Origin: Prosopocoilus inquinatus
Taxonomy: Eukaryota; Arthropoda; Insecta; Coleoptera; Lucanidae
NCBI GenBank assembly: GCA_036172665.1
Contig: CM069878.1
Location: 22,371,501-22,435,500, forward strand
Direction: 5' to 3'
DNA length: 64,000 nt
Positions 55,220 through 64,000 of the stretch are shown here, piece after piece; position 1 is the stretch's first letter, and each line of letters opens with the position of its first letter. Under the pieces are notes generated by a model. That model searched no databases. It saw only the letters and a program-made list of their open reading frames with translations, and was not told the origin of the DNA. The position numbers were made by a program, and so were the translations under genes.

Positions 55220-55602
55220 CGTAGCTCGACATTCCCACTGCAGACCAAAAGCGACTTGCCCAATTTATTCGCAAATGCGATGTAAGAGTGATGAACATAT
55301 AAAATAGCGACATCTTACTATCGCTTTTTGACCTAACATTGCAGTAGGATAGACAAATTGAAGCGGGATTTGCTCCTAATGAGTCCCCCATGCAAGGCGG
55401 CCATGCTTGCTGTCAAAGCATAATGAAAGATTTTAGAAAAATTTTGTGCAAATCGTTTTTGATTGCAGTGAGAACCTCGAGCAGCCTCTGGACAGCTGCG
55501 ATAGTAAGATGTCGCTATTTTATATGTTCATCACTCTTACATCGCATTTGCGAATAAATTGGGCAAGTCGTTTTTGGTCTGCAGTGGGAATGTCGAGCTA
55601 CG

Positions 55603-55649
55603 TTTCTGCTGAAGAAGCCCCAAGCAGGGCTGAAACAGCTGTCCAGAGG
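55603..55649 (+). ncRNA. Hammerhead ribozyme (family B, inverted arm)
   Basis: Plus-strand copy of the same core within the inverted unit; all boxes intact. Confidence 0.75.
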
Positions 55650-55853
55650 CTGCTCGAGGTTCTCACTGCAATCAAAAACGATTTGCACAAAATTTTTCTA
55701 AAATCTTTCATTATGCTTTGACTGCAAGCATGGCCGCCTTGCATGGGGGACTCATTAGGAGCAAATCCCGCTTCAATTTGTCTATCCTACTGCAATGTTA
55801 GGTCAAAAAGTGATAGTAAGATGTCGCTATTTTATATGTTCATAATTAACAAT

Positions 55854-56237
55854 GTTGCGATAAATTTATGGCGAGTATAATGACATAACAATTAATGTGA
55901 CACTTTGTCTAGCACTTACTCGATAATTTCAAAAGGTACTTACCCTCTTTTTACGATAAATAATAAGTTAACTTCTGATCTAATATTTATTAAGTATCTT
56001 TTCGTCTACCTTCATTTTAACATTTTGATTTTTGCCGTGTCTTGGCCACAGTGTGCGACGTCAAGATGATAGACATCAGTCTAGCAGTTGTCAAATAACG
56101 TGAAAATAACAGAAGGAGCGACTTCAAGGTGACAGATGTCAATTGACAATTGTCAAGTAACATCAGGCTAAAAGAGTTTAGAGATGTCATTTTGACGGCT
56201 ACCATAGCAACACCGTGGAACGAGCAGCAAAACTATA
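55854..56237. other. No gene recognised
   Basis: Short unassigned spacer containing GTCAAGTAACAT/GTCAAATAACGT-like repeats near 56088-56165. Confidence 0.35.
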
Positions 56238-57030
56238 GGGGCATTCAACGGATACAATCGATTCACGATTTATGATTTACAGTTTAGCGTTCAACGTATA
56301 TGAATCGATTCAACATCGATTGTTAAATTTTTAATCGTAAAAATTTTACGATGCAATGCGAAGTGTCATTTGCTGTCAAAGATAAGAAGTGGTGAGTGTT
56401 ATGTGTGCTAGTTGTTTATTTTAGAAATAAGTAAAAGTAAAAAGAGACTCACGCTCCATAAAAAAAAATGGATCCCAGGAATTTGGAATTGAAAAAGAAC
56501 TACGCTGACAACAGGAATTTGGAATTGAAAAAGAACTACGCTGACAACTTGGATGACGTGTTACCGCTTCCTGGTGCAATGCCCAGAAGACATGAGCCGC
56601 ATTAGATTAATGAATAAATTGTGACCTTGTGCAAAAGACTGTATTTGGACCTTATGAAGAAATATATCATTTACAAGTACTATTGTGCTATTATTCCAGT
56701 TTTATGGGATCCCTCAGCCTGTAAAGCTTCTTTTGAGACATGCGCAATGCTGCAGAAAGCGCAGCTCATTGGTGGAAGCAGAAGTATCAATCATAGAAAA
56801 ATCGAAACCGGAATCCGCAATGTCGGATGGTCGGGGATAAAAAACGGCGTTATTAAATTTAAATTTATTCTTACTTTTGCTGATTAGAGGTTATAGGTCA
56901 CCTGTCATGACAAATCACTGACATTTAAATTAATTGATTTTTTTTTGTTGAATGCCCCAAGTGTGTTTATAAAACGATTTAAATCGATTCGATCCGATTA
57001 TAATTAATCGATTTGTTTATTGAATGCCCC
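56238..57030. mobile_element. Harbinger-like element with GGGGCATTCAA ends
   Basis: 793 bp; the left end is GGGGCATTCAACGGATAC and the right end is TTGAATGCCCC, flanked by TA. A second inner right-end copy (TTGAATGCCCC at 56948..56958) suggests nesting. ATCGATT-type phrases recur near both ends. The interior keeps decayed coding sequence: a 42-bp direct repeat at about 56474..56560 (AGGAATTTGGAATTGAAAAA...) and a frame with PVLWDPSACKA near 56697, like a MADF domain of Harbinger-associated proteins. Confidence 0.55.
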
Positions 57031-59289
57031 TAATGTTACGATGACAACCGTCGATACATACATGAAATCACGACGCCCCGCCCCTTGGCAAATTAGGATA
57101 TACCTGTATTCGATTTCCGACTGGCTAGGGAATAGTGTCAAATAATGAGGTAGAATTATCAATTCCCCACCAGATCGGACGGATATAAATTTCGGCGCAG
57201 AAGCAATTTTAAATCAGTTTTTTGGCAGCACATACACTGACAAGTCACTCACACGAAGCGTCTGGCGCTCTCCGACGATAAATACACACACAAGCACAAC
57301 AACCCAAAACTCTGTTATTGTAGTCAGATTATTGTGTATATACGTTCACCTCGCGCTCTATTATTGTAGTCAGGTGAATCCCACAATTTTACACGTACAC
57401 ACCAGCTAATGCTGTTTTCACATACAGTCAGCCAACCAAGTACGTGCCTACAAAGACCGCAACTTCCAGTAACTTACCTCACCAGAACACGCAGCCATCC
57501 AAGAAGTCAGTGGGCGAATCCGTCTTCTTGAATTCGACCACCTTCAGAGGAGTTACGACGGAAGCAGTGAAACGAGTCAGGGACCACGTGTGTCCAAGTC
57601 CCACAACTCATCAGCCACTTCGCCAGAGAAGCAGACTCTTCAAGATTCACTCATCGTTATATGTTATATGTGATATGTTGAGTTTACGACTGTAAAAGTT
57701 ATTTCATTTGTTACTTGTTGAATAGATTATATGCCCACAATTCTAAATGACATGAAAAAGTTACGTTTCCTATAAACATGATCTCTATCGAAAGATAAAA
57801 TTTAAATTATAGAAACATGGCTAATTCTAACTGTAAATGTGTTTTCTTTTGTTTTCTCAGTTGAGTTACGCCTGAGGGAAAGTACGGGTGTCGATGTATT
57901 AATATGAAATTTGCTAAAAGATTTTGGACAATAAAATATATTAAGGAAGTTTGGAAATATTCGCAGAAAGAAACTGCGGCAAAAATTAAAATGTATTACA
58001 GTGTAAGCAGTAAAAGTTTGTAACATATCATTTTCTTATATTGTAGAGGAAAAGTTTCACTGCAATAATCTAGAAACTAAGAAAAGAAGAAACATTCCGG
58101 GGGAAAATTTTCCCAGAGGATTAAACAAAACAGGCAATTCAAAGATTAGTTAACTCTATAAAAACTTTGGTAATATGGTAGTTGCGAGTAATTCCGCAAA
58201 GATCACGCGATAAAGTAAAGCCGGGAGCAAATACTAGACCATTACGCAGGCAATAAAATGTTAAATAAGTAATTAAAACCCTACAAGAAATACTTTGAAG
58301 TTTTCCATTCCTTAACGCAGGCGGAACGGTGTAAATGTGCCGAGAGCAGCTGAAACATATTTTAACATGAAGTTGTTGGGTACTTCGACGCTTTATTGTT
58401 CCGGAAAATGACTCAATAGGGACCGAATTAATAAATGAACTGTTTTATTTCGGAAGTCCGACGTGTTTGCATTGCAAACTTGGTTCACCTCCGATATCAG
58501 ACGGGAGTTCTTTCGGCAGAAAACAGAGTCGTAAATCCATCTTAATGACTAAATTGCTACTGGCGTATGCGTTCGGGCAGGTGGAAGGCCCGCCTTGCTT
58601 GTAAATTAGAACAAAATAAGTATGGCAGTTGCAATTATACGAAAGAAAACATTGACGTTCTCATTCTGCTATAACTTAAGTTATGACTACAATTATGAAA
58701 CACTTTGTAAACGTACACTTTGTTTGCATGTATTATTATATTATACCCTAGTGTTAAAAGGTACCTTCGGATATCCAGGAATTAGTCGATCCGTTGAAGC
58801 GAACTCAAAAGAGCACTAATTATTTTATAATAGCTCCCGAAAATAAACACTTGTTCGATTAACTTACAACATACACGATTTAAGCTCCCATGCAAATATT
58901 GTTCGAGAGCTTCACGTGCGAGATATCTCGAACCGTGTACATCTGCATTAAGGATAGAAGTCGTATCTAAGAAAATCATTGCTTTGAGATACTCCTCATT
59001 TAGTCAAATTTATTATGCCACCACATTTGAATATTTTATTGAAAATTGAATTTAACATTTGCTAAAAGGTGTTGAAAGCAAAATCTAATATACTAGAACA
59101 TTATTTTAACTACAAATGTATTAAATTGAACTACATAAGTTCAATTTATTTATAATAATTTCATTGTTTAATTGTTTTTCAGTGTACTCATAGTACGAAA
59201 TATTTAAAATACCACAAAAGCAACAAGATAAATCTTTAAAAAACAAGATTTAAGATACTTGCTCAAAATATAGTCCAATTTATTTATAT
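57031..59289. other. No supported gene; possible solo LTR at the left
   Basis: 57033..57735 starts TGTTACGATGAC and contains a promoter-like GATATAAATTTCGGCG (about 57182) with CA-rich transcribed-looking sequence and direct repeats (TCTATTATTGTAGTCAG and TCTGTTATTGTAGTCAG near 57310-57375). This could be a solo gypsy-type LTR, but no matching ends or target duplication were found. The remainder is AT-rich and unassigned. Confidence 0.3.
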
Positions 59290-59460
59290 ATTTTTAAAAA
59301 TTTTGTTGCAATTCGTTTTTGATTGCAGTGAAAACCTCGAGCAACCTCTATACAACTGTTTCAGCCCTCTTTCGGGCTTCGTCAGCAGAAATGTAGCTCG
59401 AAATTTCCACTGCAAACCAAAAACGACTTGACCAATTTATTCGCAATTGCGATGTAATAT
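59290..59460 (-). mobile_element. Diverged partial copy of hammerhead family B
   Basis: About 170 bp matching the ribozyme end of family B in minus orientation, more diverged than the array copies. The inverted arm is absent; no target duplication was seen. Confidence 0.7.
59345..59391 (-). ncRNA. Hammerhead ribozyme motif (family B, diverged)
   Basis: Minus strand: TTTCTG, CTGACGA, AGCCC-GAAAGA-GGGCT stem II, GAAA, CAG/TTG stem III (one G-U), TA, TAGAGG. The core is retained with compensated stem II. Confidence 0.6.
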
Positions 59461-62400
59461 GTTTTTAATTCAGCTACTGAAAAAAATATTTATATTTATT
59501 AAAGTTGCATTTGTATGGAACAAATGCAACTCTAAATAATTGTAGATTTTCATGATCTCGACTTGCCAAACAAATCTATATCCGGCGTAAGAAAATTAGT
59601 GAAATCAGACGGAATATTTAACTAGCAAGTCAAAATTCCTTCGCATTCTAATTATTGAATTAACTGTTTGATTAAAATCATTTTATAACGTCATTGTTTT
59701 AACATGATGGTACTTCATCATTCTTAAACTACATATTTCAATATTAATTTCGGGGAACACTGATAAAAAATTACAACAAATAATTCTGAAACAACGTAAG
59801 AATCGCCTATGGAAATACATACTTATAATTAAGGGTCGGACATTCCTAGGATATCTGGTAAAAACCAGTATAAAGATAAACAAGGCAGCAGCCTAGATTT
59901 CAACGTCGCCGCTGAAATGCTTTTATGCCCGAATCACTCTCACCATCGCGCTCATTGCATCAGAAGCAACCGTTTGATTTAAATTACGTACATAATTGTC
60001 TTTATAGTTTCTTTCAAATGAATGATTATGGAAACATTATAATTCTTTAATGTAATTCATATCAATTATAGCGCCGTCACTGCAAAAAGAATGCGAGTTT
60101 CTTTGGGAATGAATCGGTTATGTAAACAAGTTTTTATATCCAGTCGACCAGAACTGTAGTGGCTACTGCGTGCCGCATAGGCTTCTCGAGCTTCGAATGG
60201 TTTATTGTTTTGTTTTTATGGGGTACACGCGTTAAAGATTAGAACTTTTTCCGACTATGATTGTTTCAACATGTTAGTAGTTATCCTGCCCCACGTTGGA
60301 ATCCATTTTGAGATACAATGTTAGATTAGATATTTGAGCTTTTGACATTAAAAATATTTTTTTCCAGTAATACTTTTACTTTCCTTTCAAATAAAAGGCA
60401 CTTTACTGTTAATCAAATTTCACTTTGTCTTGATTTCTAACCACACTGTATGTTATTTCGAAATTTTGGTATTTGCTGAGGACTCGCTAGAAGAAGCAAA
60501 GCTTTTTATGACGAATAATTTTTTCCTAACCTTCGAAATTTCTATTCTATTTATTTCACTGTGATGGATAGAAGTTTGATTTGAAACTTGACGTCACGAG
60601 TTACTTTTGCAAGGGAGGGGGGTAAGGATCAAGCTACTCATTTATATGGGAACGAGGCAACCTGCTACATGCAATATAAGTTTTACCAACCTTGCCCTGT
60701 ACCTATAACGGTGGAAGGTGATGTAACCAGAGCACTCATATAGTATGTGCAGCAACGTGTAAGAACAATGTGCGAAAGCGATAGCTGAATGCAGGGAAGC
60801 AAAATATAAATGCGCGAGAGACAATGGTGTTTAATCCTTCAGCATGAGATAACATCTACCGTCATTTTTTTTATTTCTTACAATTGTGTGCACGTTCCGA
60901 ATGCGCCGTTTGATTACCTGTTAATCCTTAATTAATTATCGTGGTACGTATATATTTCGGTGCTTACACTTACAAACACATTAAACTTCAGTTAAAAGCA
61001 TTTCATGAAATCTTTACTTGCTACGAACCTGATGGCATGAACTAAGCAAAGATATCATAAAGCGCTTTGAATTTGTGAGTGCTTTTAACTAATGTTAATG
61101 TGTACTGAACGTGTATGTGTAGTATTTAGCTATCAAAATACTTATCTATGTATAAACTCATTGCAGTAAGAGAAATCTTTTATTTACTTTCTAAGCTACC
61201 ATCTGAAGTACTATTCTTAGTTTTTAAGATATTCAATATGGTTATTCAATTTTAAGCAAGGTTTTTGTTTCAATTTTTGTTTATTTTTATCAGTTTAGTT
61301 AATTATAACAACTTCCAGAATTTCCTTAGTTTATTTTGATCAAAATTGATTGCTAAAGAAATTATGTTTTCCGAGTGATGAACTTTAGGTTGAGTTTCTT
61401 CTTCGAATCAGTAACAAAAAAACTTTGCTTGTTTTCTCATAGATGGCGTCACGTTCGCTGCAGTACAAACTTCCGCTGATCCAATTTCTTTATTTATTTG
61501 GATGTTCTTATGATTTATGGTCTTTAAGGGCTTATATTACAAATGAATCTTTATGGACTGAGGTACTTTTAAATATCTAACGCTTTAAGTCAAATTTATT
61601 TAAATTTTAAAATTCTATTGAGTCCTTTTTCAACTTTTATACTTATTTATGATTTATTGGTAATTGTCTACTTACTATTCTCAGACTTCTTAAAAAAGAA
61701 ATTTCAGAAAATATTCTTGGCTGGTGCAAGCGAATGACTACGTCGCGCATGAATTACAAATTTATTAAATTTGTTTATAAAAGCGGGTGTCACAATTAGG
61801 AAAATAAGTTTAATGCAGTATTTTGCCAACATCGCGCAATAAATTGCCGCTAATTAATTGCAGCGTTGGCTCCAACAGCGTCGTGAAATATGTTCGAAGG
61901 TACCATTTAATTATGAGAATTGCAATGCGCGGACTAATTTAAAAATTGAACAGAACTATAAAAAAAGCTGACGCATTCAAGAAGTAAAAACAGATATTAT
62001 TTATTAATGTTTGTTACTTGTATGCAGTCAGATTCACTGAAACGTGTCGTCACGTGTTTGTTAGGTAATTTTGTTTTGTCGCGTTAAACGGCAACATTGA
62101 TACGTTCAAAATCATTTAATAACGCGCACTTTACAATATACACACACAGGGTTATTTATTGGTTCACCGTCAGGCTTTGCCATATGAAAGCCCATGTGAT
62201 TGTAAGATAAAAAAAATTATTTCTTTATTTGTGTGCTCTACGAAGTAACTTAAATTAGGGAAGTCTCAAAATCGTTCCTGGTCGATTTTATGGCAGAGAA
62301 ACAAATAGAAGGAGTACACTTTGACACTATCTGTAAGCCATTTTTTTAAAAATATGGAATCTTAACATTATATGGCCTGTATTATTACGAGCTTTTAGTT

Positions 62401-62514
62401 TATATTTTTTAAAATAAAGTCAAATTTATTAAAAACGATTTTCATTACAATTACCTAACACGTAATAAAGATAATTTTTGCTTACCTTTAAACAGGCTCT
62501 CCATGTCACAAAAA
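59461..62514. other. No gene recognised
   Basis: AT-rich, with no repeat or domain I can support. Confidence 0.4.
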
Positions 62515-62838
62515 TCTCCAAATTATATGGGTATCAAAGCGTTTAATGTGCTACCCGAAAGATTTAAGTTATTAAGTAGCGTCTCCACATTTAAAAGAGA
62601 AAGCAAGTCATACCTTTTAGATAAGTGCCTATATACACTCGACGAATTTTTCTGTGATAATTAATGTTGTATTATATGTTCTGTTTATCATATTTGTTTA
62701 AACTGAATGAATGAAAAATCGAGCACGCCGAAACTGTGCTCGAAAACTGGAAACTATGTGTACATTTTACATATGTAATTTTTTGACGATGTCGAAGTTT
62801 CCTGTGAAACATAAGTCAATAAATGAATTGAATTGAAA
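62515..62838 (+). pseudogene. LINE ORF2 C-terminus and 3' end
   Basis: Frame 62515..62664 reads SPNYMGIKAFNVLPERFKLL, continuing with FKRESKSYLLDKCLYTLDEF to a TAA, the typical last ~50 residues of insect R1/jockey-clade ORF2. The 3' UTR of about 170 bp ends in AATGAATTGAATTGAAATG, a common LINE 3' tail. 5'-truncated as usual for LINE insertions. Confidence 0.75.
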
Positions 62839-63300
62839 TGACTATCGAGTGACTGTTTCGAGATGTTCAATTTTTTTCAACTTTTTTAAGTAGAACGTTG
62901 TATTTTTTATCGGATTGTGTTCAGGAAGTCAATTTAATTATATTATTATATATATGATTTTTATGATTTAGTAAATAAATCTTGGTTCTCGCGATAAATT
63001 TCATGAGGTAGTTTAAATTAAAAAAGTTTAGACAACTAACTGGTAAACTATCATCATCTCGTTGCTAAAACAATGCGTTTGCACAGGTTTAAGTTATCAG
63101 GAAAGTGGAAGCGGGGGTATCGACTTGTGTCAGTAAATAGGATTGCTTTCTAGTCATTGGACTGGAATATTTACTAAAACAAGGTGCTGAAATTTAGTAC
63201 TAAAATAGGCATTGACGCGAATCTTGTTAGAGATAGTCGTGCATAAAAAAACAACCGAGTCAAGACAAATATCTGAAGTGTAAAGTGTCGATAAATGAAG
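62839..63300. other. No gene recognised
   Basis: Short AT-rich spacer before the copia relic. Confidence 0.35.
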
Positions 63301-64000
63301 TGAGATGGAAGCAGAAATTCATTCCGTTCTTTTAACCACTATGTTGCTATACAGTTTACCAACAAAATTTTAAAAATTTAGATGTGCAGTAGAATCGTTA
63401 TGATTTACCTAATCTGGAAGCTCTTCATATTAAAATTATAGAAGAAAATGAAGTCTGGAAGAATGGTACACAGGATTCATCGTCAAATGCATTGGCTATA
63501 AATAATAAGCGGGGATGGTTTGAACACAAGGAAAAGAAAAATGTGTCAGAAAATTTTAAATCAGAACAAGCGTTCAAATTTAAATGTCATAAGTGTAAGC
63601 AAGTAGGGCACAAAGCTATAGAATGCCGTACTAAAGTAAAAGGCGGAAATAATCACGCTAGAAATGCTTGCATGGACATAAATAATATGTCACATTTGAC
63701 GTCTAACAAGAACAGTCAGAAATGGTATCTTGACTGCGGAGCCTCATCATATTTGTGCAGTGAATTAGAAAATTTTTACGAAATTGCGGATACAAAACGG
63801 GGAACATTGAATTTAGCAAGTGATTCTTCGACTGAAACGACCGTTGAAGGAGTAGGAACGGTCAGAGCTGAGGTATTGGGTAAAAAAAGCAATATCTCAT
63901 TACTGAAAACTTTCTATGTTCCCAACTTGAGAATAAATTTGTTATCTGTTGGAAAAGTAACCGATCATAAAGTGATTTTTCGCGACTAACCGATTACGAG
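63301..64000 (+). pseudogene. Ty1/copia gag-protease fragment, cut by window end
   Basis: Upstream frame (about 63409 on) gives LPNLEALHIKIIEENE, typical of copia Gag. A zinc knuckle CHKCKQVGHKAIEC (about 63586-63627) follows, then an aspartic protease beginning WYLDCGASS (about 63723), where DCGA replaces the usual DSGA, and the NLRINLLSVGKVTDHKVIF block that ends the protease domain. Stops occur in the Gag part near 63377 and after FRD at 63987-63989, so the copy is probably dead. Integrase and RT would lie beyond the window. Confidence 0.85.

Larger units (their letters stand above)
54808..55841 (-). mobile_element. Hammerhead retroelement array (family B), 12-bp duplication
   Basis: 1,034 bp between perfect 12-mers ATAATTAACAAT (54796..54807 and 55842..55853). 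Read on the minus strand, an inverted unit (55841 back to about 55497) is followed by a partial unit and two direct units at a 312-bp offset, ending in the CACAAAATTTTTCTAAAA tail. Three intact hammerhead motifs are present: two minus, one plus. The whole array therefore moved as one unit. The 91-105-aa frames crossing it are repeated reads of the same non-coding unit. Confidence 0.85.

Noticed and set aside
54762..55721. Several 91-105-aa frames sharing one sequence, also at 12351..12626
   Set aside because: They are reads through the hammerhead repeat unit in either orientation; the repeated sequence is structural, not coding.
57033..57735. Solo LTR
   Set aside because: TG start and promoter-like sequence only. 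No matching CA end, target duplication or second LTR could be shown, so it is not listed as an element.
20..64000. CRISPR arrays, bacterial operons, rRNA genes
   Set aside because: No regularly spaced short repeats, no Shine-Dalgarno-led gene strings and no rRNA-like sequence. The content is eukaryotic mobile DNA.

Overview
This window is AT-rich nuclear DNA of an arthropod, most likely an insect. It has eukaryotic splice signals and no operon or Shine-Dalgarno organisation. Mariner, jockey/RTE-like LINE, Penelope-like, Ty1/copia, hAT, pogo and Harbinger-type remnants are crowded together, and the dUTPase looks like an animal enzyme. I found no convincing host protein-coding gene; essentially everything recognisable is mobile DNA.

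The centrepiece is an apparently complete Polinton/Maverick (a virus-like, self-synthesising DNA transposon), 31337..48425, 17,089 bp. It is bounded by a perfect 6-bp target duplication (GCGATT) and by inverted repeats of 759 and 762 bp that appear to differ only by one trinucleotide unit. A minus-strand morphogenesis cluster reads outward to the left: PLA2-like protein, basic core-like protein, adenovirus-type cysteine protease, penton-like minor capsid protein, a 47-aa microprotein, major capsid protein, a 42-aa zinc-ribbon microprotein, and a secreted, heavily glycosylated coiled-coil protein whose C terminus lies in the inverted repeat. A divergent plus-strand cluster holds the packaging ATPase, a conserved Polinton protein and a chromodomain integrase. 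Further right come a 166-aa protein, a two-exon minus-strand gene, a 221-bp tandem duplication, the 1231-aa protein-primed DNA polymerase B, a dUTPase and two small Cys-rich proteins. Together these supply replication (PolB), nucleotide-pool sanitation (dUTPase), integration (integrase), and capsid assembly, maturation and packaging (MCP, penton, protease, ATPase, PLA2). I see no disabling mutation in the core set.

The flanks hold a second theme: short retroelements carrying hammerhead-ribozyme motifs. Family A (17932..21323 and 24821..25124) is Penelope-like, with GIY-YIG endonuclease coding sequence and 13-bp target duplications. Family B has no visible coding sequence (2338, 7296, 12287, 54808..55841, 59290) but has near-canonical hammerhead cores. 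Its copies that could be delimited have 12-bp target duplications and the same layout of an inverted 5' piece followed by direct units.

Other regions: mariner pseudogene (1069..1974); Harbinger-like MITE pair (4829..5117); a 3.5-kb inverted-repeat structure (5601..9084) containing a pogo MITE; a Tc1-like MITE (11932..12818); nested inverted repeats (12837..15420); LINE relics at 22.3-24.1, 28.7-29.3 and 62.5-62.8 kb; hAT, MITE and Harbinger-like debris at 48.7-57 kb; and a copia gag-protease relic running to the window end. The long stretches between are AT-rich with nothing I can support.
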